A model generated the notes under the pieces. It was not told where the DNA came from, searched no databases, and worked only from the letters and a program-made list of their open reading frames with translations. A DNA stretch of 64,000 bases from Intestinimonas timonensis. GTDB taxonomy: Bacteria > Bacillota > Clostridia > Oscillospirales > Oscillospiraceae. Below, one piece after another: positions 1 to 8,268 of this stretch. A program made the position numbers and the translations under genes. The first letter of the stretch is position 1, and the number at the start of each line of letters is the position of its first letter. The DNA lies in NCBI RefSeq assembly GCF_900626145.1, contig NZ_LR130817.1:1021562-1085561 (forward strand), read 5' to 3'.

Positions 1-618
1 CAGGATACATTTATTTGCCCAATGGGACAGCCTCTTGTATATCACCGTCTGAACTGCAATAAGTCCACAGGGAAATATCTTCGTTGTTACCAGGTACAGG
101 GAGATGTCTGCCGGAAATGCACTTCCCGTAAGACTTGTTTTGATACAGCCGGTGTGCGTAGAAGAATTCTGGCCAGCAGCTGCTATCCTGCGTTTTACAG
201 AGGGCATTTAAGGGTCAATACTCCGGAATACCTGTACATGATGAGAAAACGAAAAATATGGGCTGAAGGCAGCTTTGCTGCTATGAAAAGGGAGCATAAC
301 CTTTTAAAAATTCGGAAACGAGGCATTCTTGCAGCGACTGAGGAATGTCTCCTGTCTGCCATGGCATTAAACCTAAAAAGGATGGTTAAAGCCATCTTTT
401 CTGCAATGCTAATGGATAAAATATGGGCCGAGAATATAATTTCTCAGCCCATATTTCGTCTTTGTCAACAGGTCCCTTATTCTACCTTATCCTGCCAAAT
501 CGGCAGGCTCTTTTCTTCTCATGGCACATATTCAAAATGGCGGCACAGCCACTTTCCTGCCTTGCTGCCCAGGATCAATGCTACGGGCAGGGGAAGAATC
601 ACAAAGAGCAGGAAGTAA
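1..618 (+). pseudogene. IS1182-type transposase, C-terminal part
   Basis: The reading frame is open at the left window edge, so the gene starts outside. It shows a Cys-rich stretch (C..C....C) and then the block WAEGSFAAMKREHNLLK, followed by an ECLLSAMALNLKRM helix. Both are typical of the C-terminal part of IS1182-family DDE transposases. The last roughly 40 residues do not look like the family and run antisense into the 3' end of the convergent merR gene. A hairpin with a T-tract at 491-517 lies inside the frame. The natural end of the insertion sequence is therefore probably lost or near 490, and the tail is read-through. Family call fairly sure, intactness unknown. Confidence 0.7.
491..517 (+). 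terminator. Hairpin terminator
   Basis: Stem CCTGCC/GGCAGG with a short AAATC loop, followed by CTCTTTTCTT. It is oriented to stop transcription coming from the transposase before it enters the convergent merR gene. Confidence 0.55.
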
Positions 619-1166
619 ACCAACGGGTTCCAGAATGCGATGGACAGCAGCGCAAAACGGTCGGACAGTAAATCTACAATATTGTTGTAGAGGAGCCAGA
701 AGAGAAAAACCGCTCCCAGCATGAGCAGCCATTCAATCCGGTCGTGCCAGGCGTCCAGATCCACATGGCGCACGCGTGGACGGTCGGAATCCGGGATCGG
801 CCGATCGTTCACCTCACATTCTAGAAGAGCGGCATAGCCCTCTAGGTCGTCCGCCTGGGCAACGTCGATATGTCTCAGTCTTTCATAGGCATCGATCGCC
901 TCTTGAAGTCGGCGCCGCAGATGGAAAGCGACATTGGGGGCATTATTGGGGAAGTCTCGCCCCATGGAGCGAATCTCATCGATGGTAAAGCCCGCCTTCC
1001 GCAGAGTCCCAATCGCCCAAAGCCGTTCCACATTTGCCTCGGAAAAATCCAGCCAAGTACGGCCGCCACGCTGCTGGGATTGCGGGGGCACCAGTTGTTC
1101 TTGAACATAGAACCGCACCGCCCGTTCCGTCAAGCCCGTGGCCGTACACACTTCTTTCATCTTCAT
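519..1166 (-). CDS. MerR-family regulator with membrane-spanning C-terminus
   Basis: The first ~70 residues are a MerR winged helix (MKEVCTATGLTERAVRFYVQ, then GGRTWLDFSEANVERLWAI). A helical linker follows, and two strongly hydrophobic segments near the C-terminus (around WLLMLGAVFLFWLLYN and YFLLFVILPLPVALIL) predict a membrane-anchored regulator. The start at 1166 is chosen over an in-frame start at 1277 because AAGGGAGG lies just upstream and because the longer version would run through its own promoter and the rnpB terminator. No effector-binding Cys is seen in a metal-binding arrangement, so the signal is unknown. It may sense a membrane condition or simply be autoregulated. Length 215 aa. 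Confidence 0.8.
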   Translation of the reverse strand: MKMKEVCTATGLTERAVRFYVQEQLVPPQSQQRGGRTWLDFSEANVERLWAIGTLRKAGFTIDEIRSMGRDFPNNAPNVAFHLRRRLQEAIDAYERLRHIDVAQADDLEGYAALLECEVNDRPIPDSDRPRVRHVDLDAWHDRIEWLLMLGAVFLFWLLYNNIVDLLSDRFALLSIAFWNPLVYFLLFVILPLPVALILGSKAGKWLCRHFEYVP

Positions 1167-1189
1167 GGACGATGCCTCCCTTTGAGAGA

Positions 1190-1220
1190 AGTGTACCATC
1201 TGACGTAAGGGAAGTGTCAA
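1190..1220 (-). promoter_or_regulatory. MerR-type promoter with 19-bp spacer
   Basis: On the minus strand TTGACA (1215-1220) and TACACT (1190-1195) are separated by 19 bp. MerR-controlled promoters characteristically have this over-long spacer, which the regulator untwists. An ACGT-containing imperfect dyad lies in the spacer. Autoregulation of the downstream merR gene is inferred. Confidence 0.55.
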
Positions 1221-1231
1221 GCTCATTTCTG

Positions 1232-1275
1232 AAAAAAACAAAAAGAGAACCCGGAGCGCTGTGCTCCGGGCTCTC
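1232..1275 (-). terminator. Terminator of rnpB
   Basis: On the minus strand a GAGAGCCCGGAGC / GCTCCGGGTTCTC hairpin (1245-1275) is followed by TTTTTGTTTTTTTC. It lies directly after the RNase P RNA 3' end and before the merR promoter, so it separates the two transcription units. Confidence 0.85.
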
Positions 1276-1280
1276 ATATC

Positions 1281-1738
1281 GCAAGCAAGCCTGTAAGCCG
1301 GGTTCTGTCCTTTAAGACAGCCATCTATCTAGACGCGCCGTTGCCAACGCGTTCCAGCCACCTCCACGGGACGGCCGGGCCGGCCATATGTCCCTCCACG
1401 GTGTTGCTCCGGATAGAGTTTACAGCGATGGGCAGTCTCCAGCCATCGGGTGAGCTCTTACCTCGCCTTTCCACCCTTACCTCGTCGTCGGCGCAAGCTT
1501 CATATCCCTCGCTTCGTCCCAAGGGACAAAGCTCGCTCATTCCGCTGCGCCTCCTCTCCCCACAAAAGCAGATGCTTTTGTGGGGCCCCATTCGGGGACA
1601 AGGCGGTATCTCTCTGTTGCACTTTTCCTAGGGTCGCCCCCGGCGGATGTTATCCGTTATCCTTGCCCTACGGAGCCCGGACTTTCCTCATGGACGGCCT
1701 TTCGGCACTGCCCACGCGGCTGTCCAGCTTACTTGCGG
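1281..1738 (-). ncRNA. rnpB: RNase P RNA (class A) with an inserted repeat
   Basis: The minus strand carries the conserved core: GAGGAAAGTCCGGGCTCC near the 5' end, AAAAGTGCAACAGAGAGATACC, GGTAAGGGTGGAAAGGCG, and AGAACCCGGCTTACAGG at the 3' end. The 5' GCAAGTAAGC and 3' GCTTGCTTGC ends pair as helix P1, which fixes the limits. Between the P10/P11 strands, where the variable helix P12 belongs, there is an extra block of about 100 nt (1483-1585) that matches a second locus at 34250-34361. The catalytic core outside this block looks intact, so the RNA is probably functional. It is the RNA subunit of the tRNA 5'-processing enzyme. Confidence 0.95.
1483..1585. repeat. Palindromic dispersed repeat inserted in rnpB, copy 1
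   Basis: The block has a conserved 20-bp centre (CTCGCTCATTCCGCTGCGCC, 1532-1551) between two hairpins. One is CCCCACAAAAGCA/TGCTTTTGTGGGG at 1558-1585 and the other is GTCCC/GGGAC near 1516-1526. It is bounded by GTCGTCGGC at 1486-1492. Copy 2 at 34250-34361 shares the centre, the GTCGTCGGC end and the order of parts, but the hairpin sequences differ while the pairing is kept. That is the signature of a folded RNA/DNA repeat family rather than a coding sequence. Confidence 0.8.
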
Positions 1739-1744
1739 ATGATT

Positions 1745-1773
1745 ATTATATCTCATCCGTCGTCAGATGTCAA
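1745..1773 (-). promoter_or_regulatory. Consensus sigma-A promoter of rnpB
   Basis: On the minus strand TTGACA (1768-1773), a 17-bp spacer and TATAAT (1745-1750) match the vegetative consensus perfectly. Transcription would start near 1738, exactly at the predicted RNase P RNA 5' end. Confidence 0.92.
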
Positions 1774-1917
1774 TTCGATTGAAATATTCACATTTATCGT
1801 CTATAATATATTCTGATTTAGCGTGCGGTGCCTGTGGCCCGTTTCGCATGCACGCAGCGGCTGTGCTCCGCATAGTTGCTGCTGCGCCTGACTGGAGAAC
1901 CGAAAGGGGAAATGGCT

Positions 1918-3300
1918 ATGCCGACCACCATTCAAGAATATTTGGCGGGACTCAAGGGAAAATCCGTCGCTGTCATTGGCATTGGCGTATCCAATACGCC
2001 GCTCATCAAGATGCTCCTGCGGGCGGGAATCAAAGTTACCGCCTGTGACCGGAATCGCCGCGAGGACTTCGGCGGGCTCACCGAGGAGCTGGAAAGCCTG
2101 GGCGCTGAGCTAAGACTGGGTCCTGACTATTTAAAGGGATTGGACCACGATGTGATCTTCCGCACCCCCGGTATGCGGCCCGATGTGCCGGAGCTGCTGC
2201 TGGCACAGGCCAAGGGCAGTGTCATTACCTCCGAGATGGAGGTGTTTTTCCAGGTCTGTCCCTGCCACACCATCGCTGTCACCGGCAGTGACGGTAAGAC
2301 GACGACCACCACCATCATCGCCAGCCTGCTCCGTGAGGCGGGATACCACACCTTTGTGGGCGGCAACATTGGAAAACCCCTGCTGGCCGATGTGGACGGC
2401 ATGGAACCCGATGACTACGCTGTGCTGGAACTCTCCTCCTTCCAGCTCATGACCATGGACCGGAGCCCCGACATCGCCGTAGTCACCAATCTGGCTCCCA
2501 ACCACTTGGACGTCCACAAATCCATGGAGGAATATATCGCCGCAAAGGAAAATATCTTTACCCATCAGTCGCCCCAAGGGAAAGCCGTTTTTAACTTTGA
2601 CAATGACATCACCCGGAACTTTGCGGAATCGGCGCCTGGACGGGCCGTGTTCTTCAGCCGCAGGCAGGCTCTCAGTGAGGGCGTCTGTCTGAGAGACACC
2701 GCGATCTGGGTGGTGTCTCCGGAGGGCTCCCGGCTGGTGCTCCCCCTGGAGGACATCCTGCTGCCCGGCGATCACAATGTAGAAAACTACATGGCTGCCA
2801 TTGCCGCCGTGGATGGGCTGGTGCCTGACCAGGTGATTCGGAGCTTTGCCTCCAAATTCGCCGGAGTGGAGCACCGCATCGAGCTGGTGCGCACCCTCAA
2901 CGGCGTGCGCTACTACAACGACTCCATCGCCTCCAGCCCCTCCCGTACCATTGCCGGCCTGCGCTCCTTCAAGGAGAAGGTGATTCTTATCGCCGGTGGC
3001 TACGATAAGCACATTCCCTTCGATGTGCTGGGTCCCGAGGTGGTGGAGCATGTAAAGTACCTCATTCTTACCGGTGATACGGCGGACCGGATCGCCGACG
3101 CCATCCGGAGCTGTCCGGCCTATCACGGTGAGCCGCCCATCTCCAAGTATGAGGACTTCAACGCCGCTGTTCTGGCTGCCCACAGCATGGCACAGCCCGG
3201 AGACGTGGTTATCCTCTCGCCGGCCTGCGCCTCCTTCGATCATTTCAAGAATTTTGCTCAGCGGGGCGAGGCCTTTAAAAAGATCATTTACGAGCTGTAA
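1918..3300 (+). CDS. murD: UDP-N-acetylmuramoyl-L-alanine--D-glutamate ligase
   Basis: Cytoplasmic Mur ligase that adds D-glutamate to UDP-MurNAc-L-Ala in peptidoglycan synthesis, using ATP. The N-terminal Rossmann-like domain begins KSVAVIGIGVSN. The ATP loop is GSDGKTTTTT (G123-T128 and on), followed by the central ligase domain (LELSSFQL, TNLAPNHLDVH) and the C-terminal domain with YYNDSIASSPSRT and ILIAGGYDK. At 460 aa it has normal family length. ATG at 1918 is preferred to the in-frame ATGs at 1876 and 1912 because AAAGGGGA ends 7 nt before it. It is followed 46 bp later by the M42 peptidase group. The usual dcw neighbours are absent. Confidence 0.93.
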   Translation: MPTTIQEYLAGLKGKSVAVIGIGVSNTPLIKMLLRAGIKVTACDRNRREDFGGLTEELESLGAELRLGPDYLKGLDHDVIFRTPGMRPDVPELLLAQAKGSVITSEMEVFFQVCPCHTIAVTGSDGKTTTTTIIASLLREAGYHTFVGGNIGKPLLADVDGMEPDDYAVLELSSFQLMTMDRSPDIAVVTNLAPNHLDVHKSMEEYIAAKENIFTHQSPQGKAVFNFDNDITRNFAESAPGRAVFFSRRQALSEGVCLRDTAIWVVSPEGSRLVLPLEDILLPGDHNVENYMAAIAAVDGLVPDQVIRSFASKFAGVEHRIELVRTLNGVRYYNDSIASSPSRTIAGLRSFKEKVILIAGGYDKHIPFDVLGPEVVEHVKYLILTGDTADRIADAIRSCPAYHGEPPISKYEDFNAAVLAAHSMAQPGDVVILSPACASFDHFKNFAQRGEAFKKIIYEL

Positions 3301-3346
3301 GCCCCTTTGGGCAAAATGCGGTTTTCCGCGGAAAGGAGTGGAATAT

Positions 3347-4387
3347 TTGGACACAAGAGAAGTTTTGGGCCGTCTGAGCGCCATGGCTGGCCCCTCGGGC
3401 TTTGAACGTATGGTGGCTATGCAGGCTGCCGACCTGATGCGGCCGTTTTTGGATGAGGCCAACGTAGATCGCTTCGGCAATGCGGTGGGGGTACGGCTGT
3501 GCGGCCGCCCCGGTGCCCCACGGCTGCTGTTGGACGCTCATCTGGATGAGATCGGTCTCATCGTCACCGGTATTGAGGAGGGCTTCCTCCGTTTCCGTAC
3601 CATCGGCGGGGTAGACCCCAGGATGCTGCCCGACCGTGAGTTGACCGTGCTGACCGGCACCCCCATTCTGGGCGTGGTGGCCTGTCTGCCTCCTCATGTA
3701 CTCAAGGCAGAAGACAAGGAGAAGTCTATCCCCATTGACCAGCTTCGGGTAGACATCGGCATGAGTCAGGAGGAGGCCCAGCGACGGGTCCCCATCGGCA
3801 CCCCAATGGTCTCCCGTGGGAGTTGCTTTGACCTTATGAATGGCAAGGTCTGCGGCAAATCCATGGACGATCGCTCTTGCTTCACCATTCTACTGCGGAC
3901 GGCAGAACTCCTCCGGGACAAGACCCTAGATGTGGACCTCTATATCATGGGCAGCACCCGTGAGGAGGTGGGCGGCGCCGGCGCCAAGGTGGGGACCTAC
4001 AGCCTTCACCCGGACTGCTGTGTGGCGGTGGATGTGACCCATGCTAAGACCCCTGATAATCCCAAAGGGCGGCGCAGTGGCACCGGCGGCGGGCCTCAGA
4101 TCGGCGTCGGCCCCAATATGACCCGCTGGATGACCGAGCGTATGGTGTCCAAGGCCAAAGAACTTGGCATCCCTTACGACCTGGAGGTCATGGAGGGCCA
4201 CACCGGTACCAACGGCTGGCACATGCAGATTGTCCGGGAAGGGATCGCCACCTCGGTGGTCTCCCTGCCTCTGAAGTATATGCACAGCCCCATCGAGGTG
4301 CTGGATCTGGCGGATATTGAATCCTCTGCAACCTTGCTGGCCGCATTTGCGGAAAATCTGGGGAAGGAGGCGAAGGAGCTGTGCTGA
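3347..4387 (+). CDS. M42-family metalloaminopeptidase, paralogue 1
   Basis: Peptidase family M42 (glutamyl aminopeptidase/tetrahedral TET aminopeptidase type, often misnamed cellulase M). Visible metal and catalytic elements: LDAHLDE (H65), GKSMDDR, the STREEVGGAGA pair E206-E207, AVDVTHAK and the late MHSPIEV histidine. It is expected to trim peptides in the cytoplasm as a dodecameric metal enzyme. TTG at 3347 is chosen as start because AAAGGAG sits 8 nt upstream and the N-terminus LDTREVLGRLSAMAGPSG aligns with the family. It overlaps the next paralogue by 7 bp, so translation is coupled. 346 aa. Confidence 0.88.
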   Translation: MDTREVLGRLSAMAGPSGFERMVAMQAADLMRPFLDEANVDRFGNAVGVRLCGRPGAPRLLLDAHLDEIGLIVTGIEEGFLRFRTIGGVDPRMLPDRELTVLTGTPILGVVACLPPHVLKAEDKEKSIPIDQLRVDIGMSQEEAQRRVPIGTPMVSRGSCFDLMNGKVCGKSMDDRSCFTILLRTAELLRDKTLDVDLYIMGSTREEVGGAGAKVGTYSLHPDCCVAVDVTHAKTPDNPKGRRSGTGGGPQIGVGPNMTRWMTERMVSKAKELGIPYDLEVMEGHTGTNGWHMQIVREGIATSVVSLPLKYMHSPIEVLDLADIESSATLLAAFAENLGKEAKELC

Positions 4388-5403
4388 ATCTGGTTAAGGA
4401 ACTCTGCCTCCTCAACGGTGTTTCCAGCGGTGAGGACGATGTGCGTGACTACCTGATGGAGCGGTGCAGGCCTTACGCCGCCTCTATGCGGGTAGACGCC
4501 CTGGGCAACCTCATCGTCTTCAAGCGTGGGGAGAAAAGCACGGGAAACAAGCTCATGCTCACCGCCCACATGGATGAGGTGGGCTTCATCGTCAACGATA
4601 TCACGGAGGACGGCTATCTGAAATTCGCTCCTGTGGGCGGAATCGACCCCCGGGTGGTCATCGGCAAGCGGGTGAGCGTGGGCCGTGGACGCATCCCAGG
4701 GGCCATTGGTCTCAAGGCCTATCACTTGGTCAGTGCCGAAGAGGAGAAAAAGGTCCCCGACTTTGAGGACCTGTATATTGACATTGGAGCCAAGGACCGG
4801 GCCGACGCCGAGCGTGTGACCGCTCTGGGAGACTTGGTGGCTTTTGAGAGCGATGCTGTGGAATTTGGCTCCGGCATGCTCAAGGCCAAGGCCCTGGATG
4901 ACAGGGTGGGCTGTGCTGTCATGCTCAAGCTCATCGAGGAAGAACTGCCCATGGACTGTACCTTCGTCTTCTCTGTTCAGGAGGAGGTGGGCACCCGGGG
5001 CGCCTTCGGCGCCGCCTTTTCCGTTGTGCCGGAGATTGCTCTGGTACTGGAAGGAACTACGGCAGCCGATCTTCCTGGAACCGATGAGCATCGCCGGGTG
5101 GCCATCCTGGGAAAGGGCCCAGTGCTCTCCTTCATGGACAACGGCACCATCTACGACCGTGCTCTCTTTGAGCAGCTGCGGGAGCTGGCAGAAGAGCACG
5201 GCATTCCCTGGCAGACCAAGAACTACCTCTCTGGCGGCAATGACTCCTCGGCCATCCAGCGCACCAAGGAAGGTGTCCGGGTGGCGGCAGTGTCTACTCC
5301 GGTCCGGTATCTGCACGCCCCATCCAGTGTAGTCTGCTGTCAGGATTTTAACTACGTGCATACACTGGTCAAACACTTTATCGAAGCCCTGGCGGCCTCG
5401 TGA
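4381..5403 (+). CDS. M42-family metalloaminopeptidase, paralogue 2
   Basis: Second tandem M42 peptidase (340 aa). The metal-site blocks are present: LTAHMDEVGF, KALDDRVGC, SVQEEVGTRGAFG, and YLHAPSSV near the C-terminus. The GTG start overlaps the stop of the preceding paralogue, with a GGAGG-like site inside its last codons. The three proteins differ clearly in sequence, so this is an old triplication with probable specialisation in substrate or in mixed complexes, which is inference. Confidence 0.87.
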   Translation: MLNLVKELCLLNGVSSGEDDVRDYLMERCRPYAASMRVDALGNLIVFKRGEKSTGNKLMLTAHMDEVGFIVNDITEDGYLKFAPVGGIDPRVVIGKRVSVGRGRIPGAIGLKAYHLVSAEEEKKVPDFEDLYIDIGAKDRADAERVTALGDLVAFESDAVEFGSGMLKAKALDDRVGCAVMLKLIEEELPMDCTFVFSVQEEVGTRGAFGAAFSVVPEIALVLEGTTAADLPGTDEHRRVAILGKGPVLSFMDNGTIYDRALFEQLRELAEEHGIPWQTKNYLSGGNDSSAIQRTKEGVRVAAVSTPVRYLHAPSSVVCCQDFNYVHTLVKHFIEALAAS

Positions 5404-5422
5404 TACAGGAGGATAGAACAGT

Positions 5423-6415
5423 ATGGATCTTTTGAAGACGCTTCAGTCCCTCAACGCCTGCCATGGCCCTGCCGGTGACGAGTCCGAGGTGGCCGATGTG
5501 CTGGAGAAACTGGCCATGCCCTTTGTGGACGAGTGCCACCGTGATACCATGGGCAATCTTATCGCCCACAAGAAGGGGAGTGGGTCCCGGGTGATGTTCG
5601 CTGCCCATATGGACTCCATCGGCTGCATCGTCACCTATATCGAAAATGAGGGATATCTCCGCTTTGGCAAAGTGGGTGGGCTGCACGCCCCCGACCTCAT
5701 TGCAACCCCCGTACGTTTTAAGAACGGTGTCCGCGGTGTCATCTGTCTCAGCGAGTCGGTAGACCCCAAGGATATGACGCTGGACGACCTCTATATCGAC
5801 ATCGGTGCTCATGACGCCGACGAAGCCGGCGCCATGGTCAAGATCGGCGATGCCGCTGTCTATGATACCCCTACCTATGCCGTCGGCGACCGGTTCGTTT
5901 CCCCCTATATGGACAACCGCATTTCCTGCCTGGTGCTGCTGATGGCTCTGGAGGAGCTCCAGAACAGCGACAATGACCTGTATTTTGTTTTTACCACCCA
6001 GGAGGAGGTCGGGCTTCGCGGCTCCAAGACCGCTGCCTATACAATCGACCCCGATTACGGCATCGCTGTGGATGTGACAGTCTCCGCAGATGAGCTGGGG
6101 AGCAAGCACACCGGCAGCAGCAAGCTGGGTGGAGGCGCTGCTATCAAGGTGATGGACACCTCTGTCATCTGCCACCCCCAGATGGTCTCCAAACTGGAGT
6201 CTCTGGCCAAAGAGCGGGGCATCCCCGCTCAGATTGATGTGATCAAGGCTGGTGGTACCGATGCTGGGAGCATCCACGTCAGCAAGATGGGTGTCCTCAC
6301 CGGTGGCATCTCCATTCCGTGCCGCTATACCCACAGCCCCCAGGAGATGGTGGACCGTGGCGATGTAGAGGCCTGCGCCCGACTGGTGGCCGCCTTCGCC
6401 GAGGCCAGCCTGTAA
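5423..6415 (+). CDS. M42-family metalloaminopeptidase, paralogue 3
   Basis: Third tandem M42 peptidase (330 aa). Blocks seen: FAAHMDSIGC, SPYMDNRISC, TTQEEVGLRGSK, GIAVDVT and a C-terminal YTHSPQEMVD. CAGGAGG lies upstream of ATG 5423. It is 19 bp from paralogue 2 and 2 bp from the GNAT gene, so the three peptidases and the acetyltransferase look like one operon. Confidence 0.87.
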   Translation: MDLLKTLQSLNACHGPAGDESEVADVLEKLAMPFVDECHRDTMGNLIAHKKGSGSRVMFAAHMDSIGCIVTYIENEGYLRFGKVGGLHAPDLIATPVRFKNGVRGVICLSESVDPKDMTLDDLYIDIGAHDADEAGAMVKIGDAAVYDTPTYAVGDRFVSPYMDNRISCLVLLMALEELQNSDNDLYFVFTTQEEVGLRGSKTAAYTIDPDYGIAVDVTVSADELGSKHTGSSKLGGGAAIKVMDTSVICHPQMVSKLESLAKERGIPAQIDVIKAGGTDAGSIHVSKMGVLTGGISIPCRYTHSPQEMVDRGDVEACARLVAAFAEASL

Positions 6416-6417
6416 CT

Positions 6418-6948
6418 ATGGATGTGGTGCTGGATTCCATTTCAGCGGAAGAACTGGTTTGGCTCCGCAGCCTAGAGGATAAAGATGGTTTTGACACCAT
6501 GACCTGCCGTCCCATCCGCCTGCGGAGCAGGGAGGAGAAGCTAAAGCTGTATCAGTCTGCTCTGGATGAGCCAAACACTGTTATTTTGGGCCTGTGGACC
6601 TCTGATAAAAAATATCTGATTGGAAAGTTGACCGCTTCAGATTGGAATCCCAGAAATCACAGCATGGAAATAGGTTATTACCTCTGCCCGGAATGGCGTG
6701 GAAAGGGATATATGAGGTCCGCATTGCAGACCTTCTGCCGCATGCTGTTTTTGGATCAAGGTTGCAACAAAATAATGGCCCAAACTGGAGCTTTTAATGT
6801 TTCTTCAATCCGTCTCCTGGAATCCTGCGGATTTCGGAGAGATGGGGTCCTACGGCAGCATCATGAAAAAGACGGCATCCTCTATGACGATTTTCTTTAT
6901 AGCCTTTTGGCAGATGAATGTATAAAACCATTGGAAAGCAGAGAGTGA
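6418..6948 (+). CDS. GNAT-family N-acetyltransferase
   Basis: 176-aa acetyltransferase of the RimJ/RimL type. The acetyl-CoA loop appears in the stretch EIGYYLCPEWRGKGYMRSAL (R/Q-x-x-G-x-G/A), followed by NVSSIRLLESCGFRRDGVLRQ, the family's end motif. The substrate is unknown. The likely start, ATG 6418, lies 2 nt after the third M42 gene, consistent with translational re-initiation. Confidence 0.82.
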   Translation: MDVVLDSISAEELVWLRSLEDKDGFDTMTCRPIRLRSREEKLKLYQSALDEPNTVILGLWTSDKKYLIGKLTASDWNPRNHSMEIGYYLCPEWRGKGYMRSALQTFCRMLFLDQGCNKIMAQTGAFNVSSIRLLESCGFRRDGVLRQHHEKDGILYDDFLYSLLADECIKPLESRE

Positions 6949-6956
6949 AAAGGAAT

Positions 6957-8207
6957 ATGCCATTACAGATAAGTGACCGGGTCCGCGCCTTGGGCCGGCA
7001 GGCTCAGGCGGACTTGGGAGAGCAGTTTGCCCGTATCGATGCCATTGCGGAGGAAAACACGCAGAAGGTCTTGGCGGCATTTCAGAAACACCGTGTAGCA
7101 GAAGCCTACTTTGCTGGTACCACCGGCTATGGCTACGACGATCTGGGCCGGGACAAGCTGGAGGAGATTTATGCCGACATCTTTGGCACGGAGGACGCCT
7201 TGGTCCGTATCGGCTTTGTCAACGGCACCCATACCATCTCCTGCGCCCTGTATGGAGCACTGAAGCCTGGGGATACCTTGGTCTACGCTGTGGGAGCACC
7301 CTACGACACGATTCAGGGTGTTATCGGCATCACGGACAAGGGCTTTGGATCGCTGACAGATTACGGAATCAACTATAAGCAAGTAGAATTGGTTGACGAT
7401 AAGCCTGACCTGGAGGGCATGGCCAGAGTGGTCCGGGAGGACCCCGCCGTGAAGGTGGTCATGATCCAGCGCTCCAAGGGCTACGCCACCCGGGCATCCC
7501 TGTCCGTGGCGGAAATCGGGGAGATGTGCCGTGTCATCAAGGCCGCTAACCCCAACGTGGACATCCTGGTCGACAACTGCTACGGCGAGTTCGTGGAAAC
7601 CCTGGAGCCCACCCAGGTGGGAGCCGACCTGGTCGTAGGCTCCCTCATCAAGAATCCAGGCGGCGGTCTGGCCCCCACCGGTGGCTACATGGCCGGGCGG
7701 AAGGACCTCATCGAAAAGGCCTCCTACCGCATGACCATCCCCGGTATCGGTCGGGAGTGTGGCTCTACCCTGGGCAACAACCGCCTGCTCTATCAAGGCC
7801 TTTTCCTTGCCCCCCATACTACTGCTCAGGCGGTAAAGACGGCGGTCTTTGCCGCCCGAATCATGGAGCTGCTGGGCTATGAGGCCGAACCCTCCTCCCA
7901 AGCGGTCCGGCACGACATCATCCAGATGATCCATCTTGGCAACCCCGAAGCGGTGAAACGCTTCTGCCGCGGCATCCAGAAGGGTGCTCCGGTGGACTCC
8001 TACGTGACGCCGGAGCCCTGGGACATGCCCGGATACGACTCCCAGGTCATCATGGCCGCGGGCGCCTTCATTCAGGGGTCTTCCATCGAGCTATCCGCCG
8101 ACGCTCCCATGCGGGAGCCTTACACCGTCTATCTTCAGGGCGGCCTAACCTATGAGAGCGGCAAGGCCGGCGTACTCCTGGCAGTAGAGGAGCTTTTGCA
8201 GGACTGA
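6957..8207 (+). CDS. YnbB-type PLP-dependent lyase-like protein
   Basis: Belongs to the methionine gamma-lyase-related family of fold-type I PLP enzymes that includes B. subtilis YnbB (annotated in places as aluminium-resistance protein). GYGYDDLGRDKLEEIYADIFGTE, TRASLSVAEI, DILVDNCYGEF and SLIKNPGGGLAPTGGY are family blocks, and K232 in SLIKN is the predicted PLP lysine. At 416 aa it has the usual size. ATG 6957 is used because GAAAAGGA lies just before it and an upstream ATG at 6918 sits within the GNAT frame. The physiological substrate of the family is not settled. Confidence 0.85.
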   Translation: MPLQISDRVRALGRQAQADLGEQFARIDAIAEENTQKVLAAFQKHRVAEAYFAGTTGYGYDDLGRDKLEEIYADIFGTEDALVRIGFVNGTHTISCALYGALKPGDTLVYAVGAPYDTIQGVIGITDKGFGSLTDYGINYKQVELVDDKPDLEGMARVVREDPAVKVVMIQRSKGYATRASLSVAEIGEMCRVIKAANPNVDILVDNCYGEFVETLEPTQVGADLVVGSLIKNPGGGLAPTGGYMAGRKDLIEKASYRMTIPGIGRECGSTLGNNRLLYQGLFLAPHTTAQAVKTAVFAARIMELLGYEAEPSSQAVRHDIIQMIHLGNPEAVKRFCRGIQKGAPVDSYVTPEPWDMPGYDSQVIMAAGAFIQGSSIELSADAPMREPYTVYLQGGLTYESGKAGVLLAVEELLQD

Positions 8208-8213
8208 TACGAG

Positions 8214-8268
8214 CCATGGCCCGCATAGAGTTGCCATAGGAGGTGACTGCTATGCGGGCTTGGCATGG
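8214..8268 (+). promoter_or_regulatory. 5' hairpin enclosing the yunB ribosome-binding site
   Basis: A perfect 10-bp inverted repeat, GCCCGCATAG (8219-8228) with CTATGCGGGC (8250-8259), encloses a 21-nt loop that holds AGGAGG (8238-8243). The start codon ATG (8252-8254) is inside the 3' arm. A further CCATG/CATGG pair (8214-8218, 8264-8268) extends the stem across a bulge. No T-tract follows, so it is not an ordinary terminator. It could limit yunB translation until opened. Confidence 0.6.

Noticed and set aside
1483..1585. Palindromic repeat copies as a CRISPR array or coding sequence
   Set aside because: Only one unit per locus, no spacers, no cas genes. The apparent short shared peptides are translations of the folded repeat.
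2131..3480. 449-aa open frame antisense to murD, and similar long antisense frames at 9655-11016, 13082-14356, 47263-48951 and 59729-61054
   Set aside because: They lie entirely opposite strong family members, show Gly/His/Val-rich composition typical of GC-rich antisense frames, and lack ribosome sites.
8214..8268. Hairpin before yunB as a terminator of the upstream gene
   Set aside because: No T-tract follows and the stem contains the yunB start codon.
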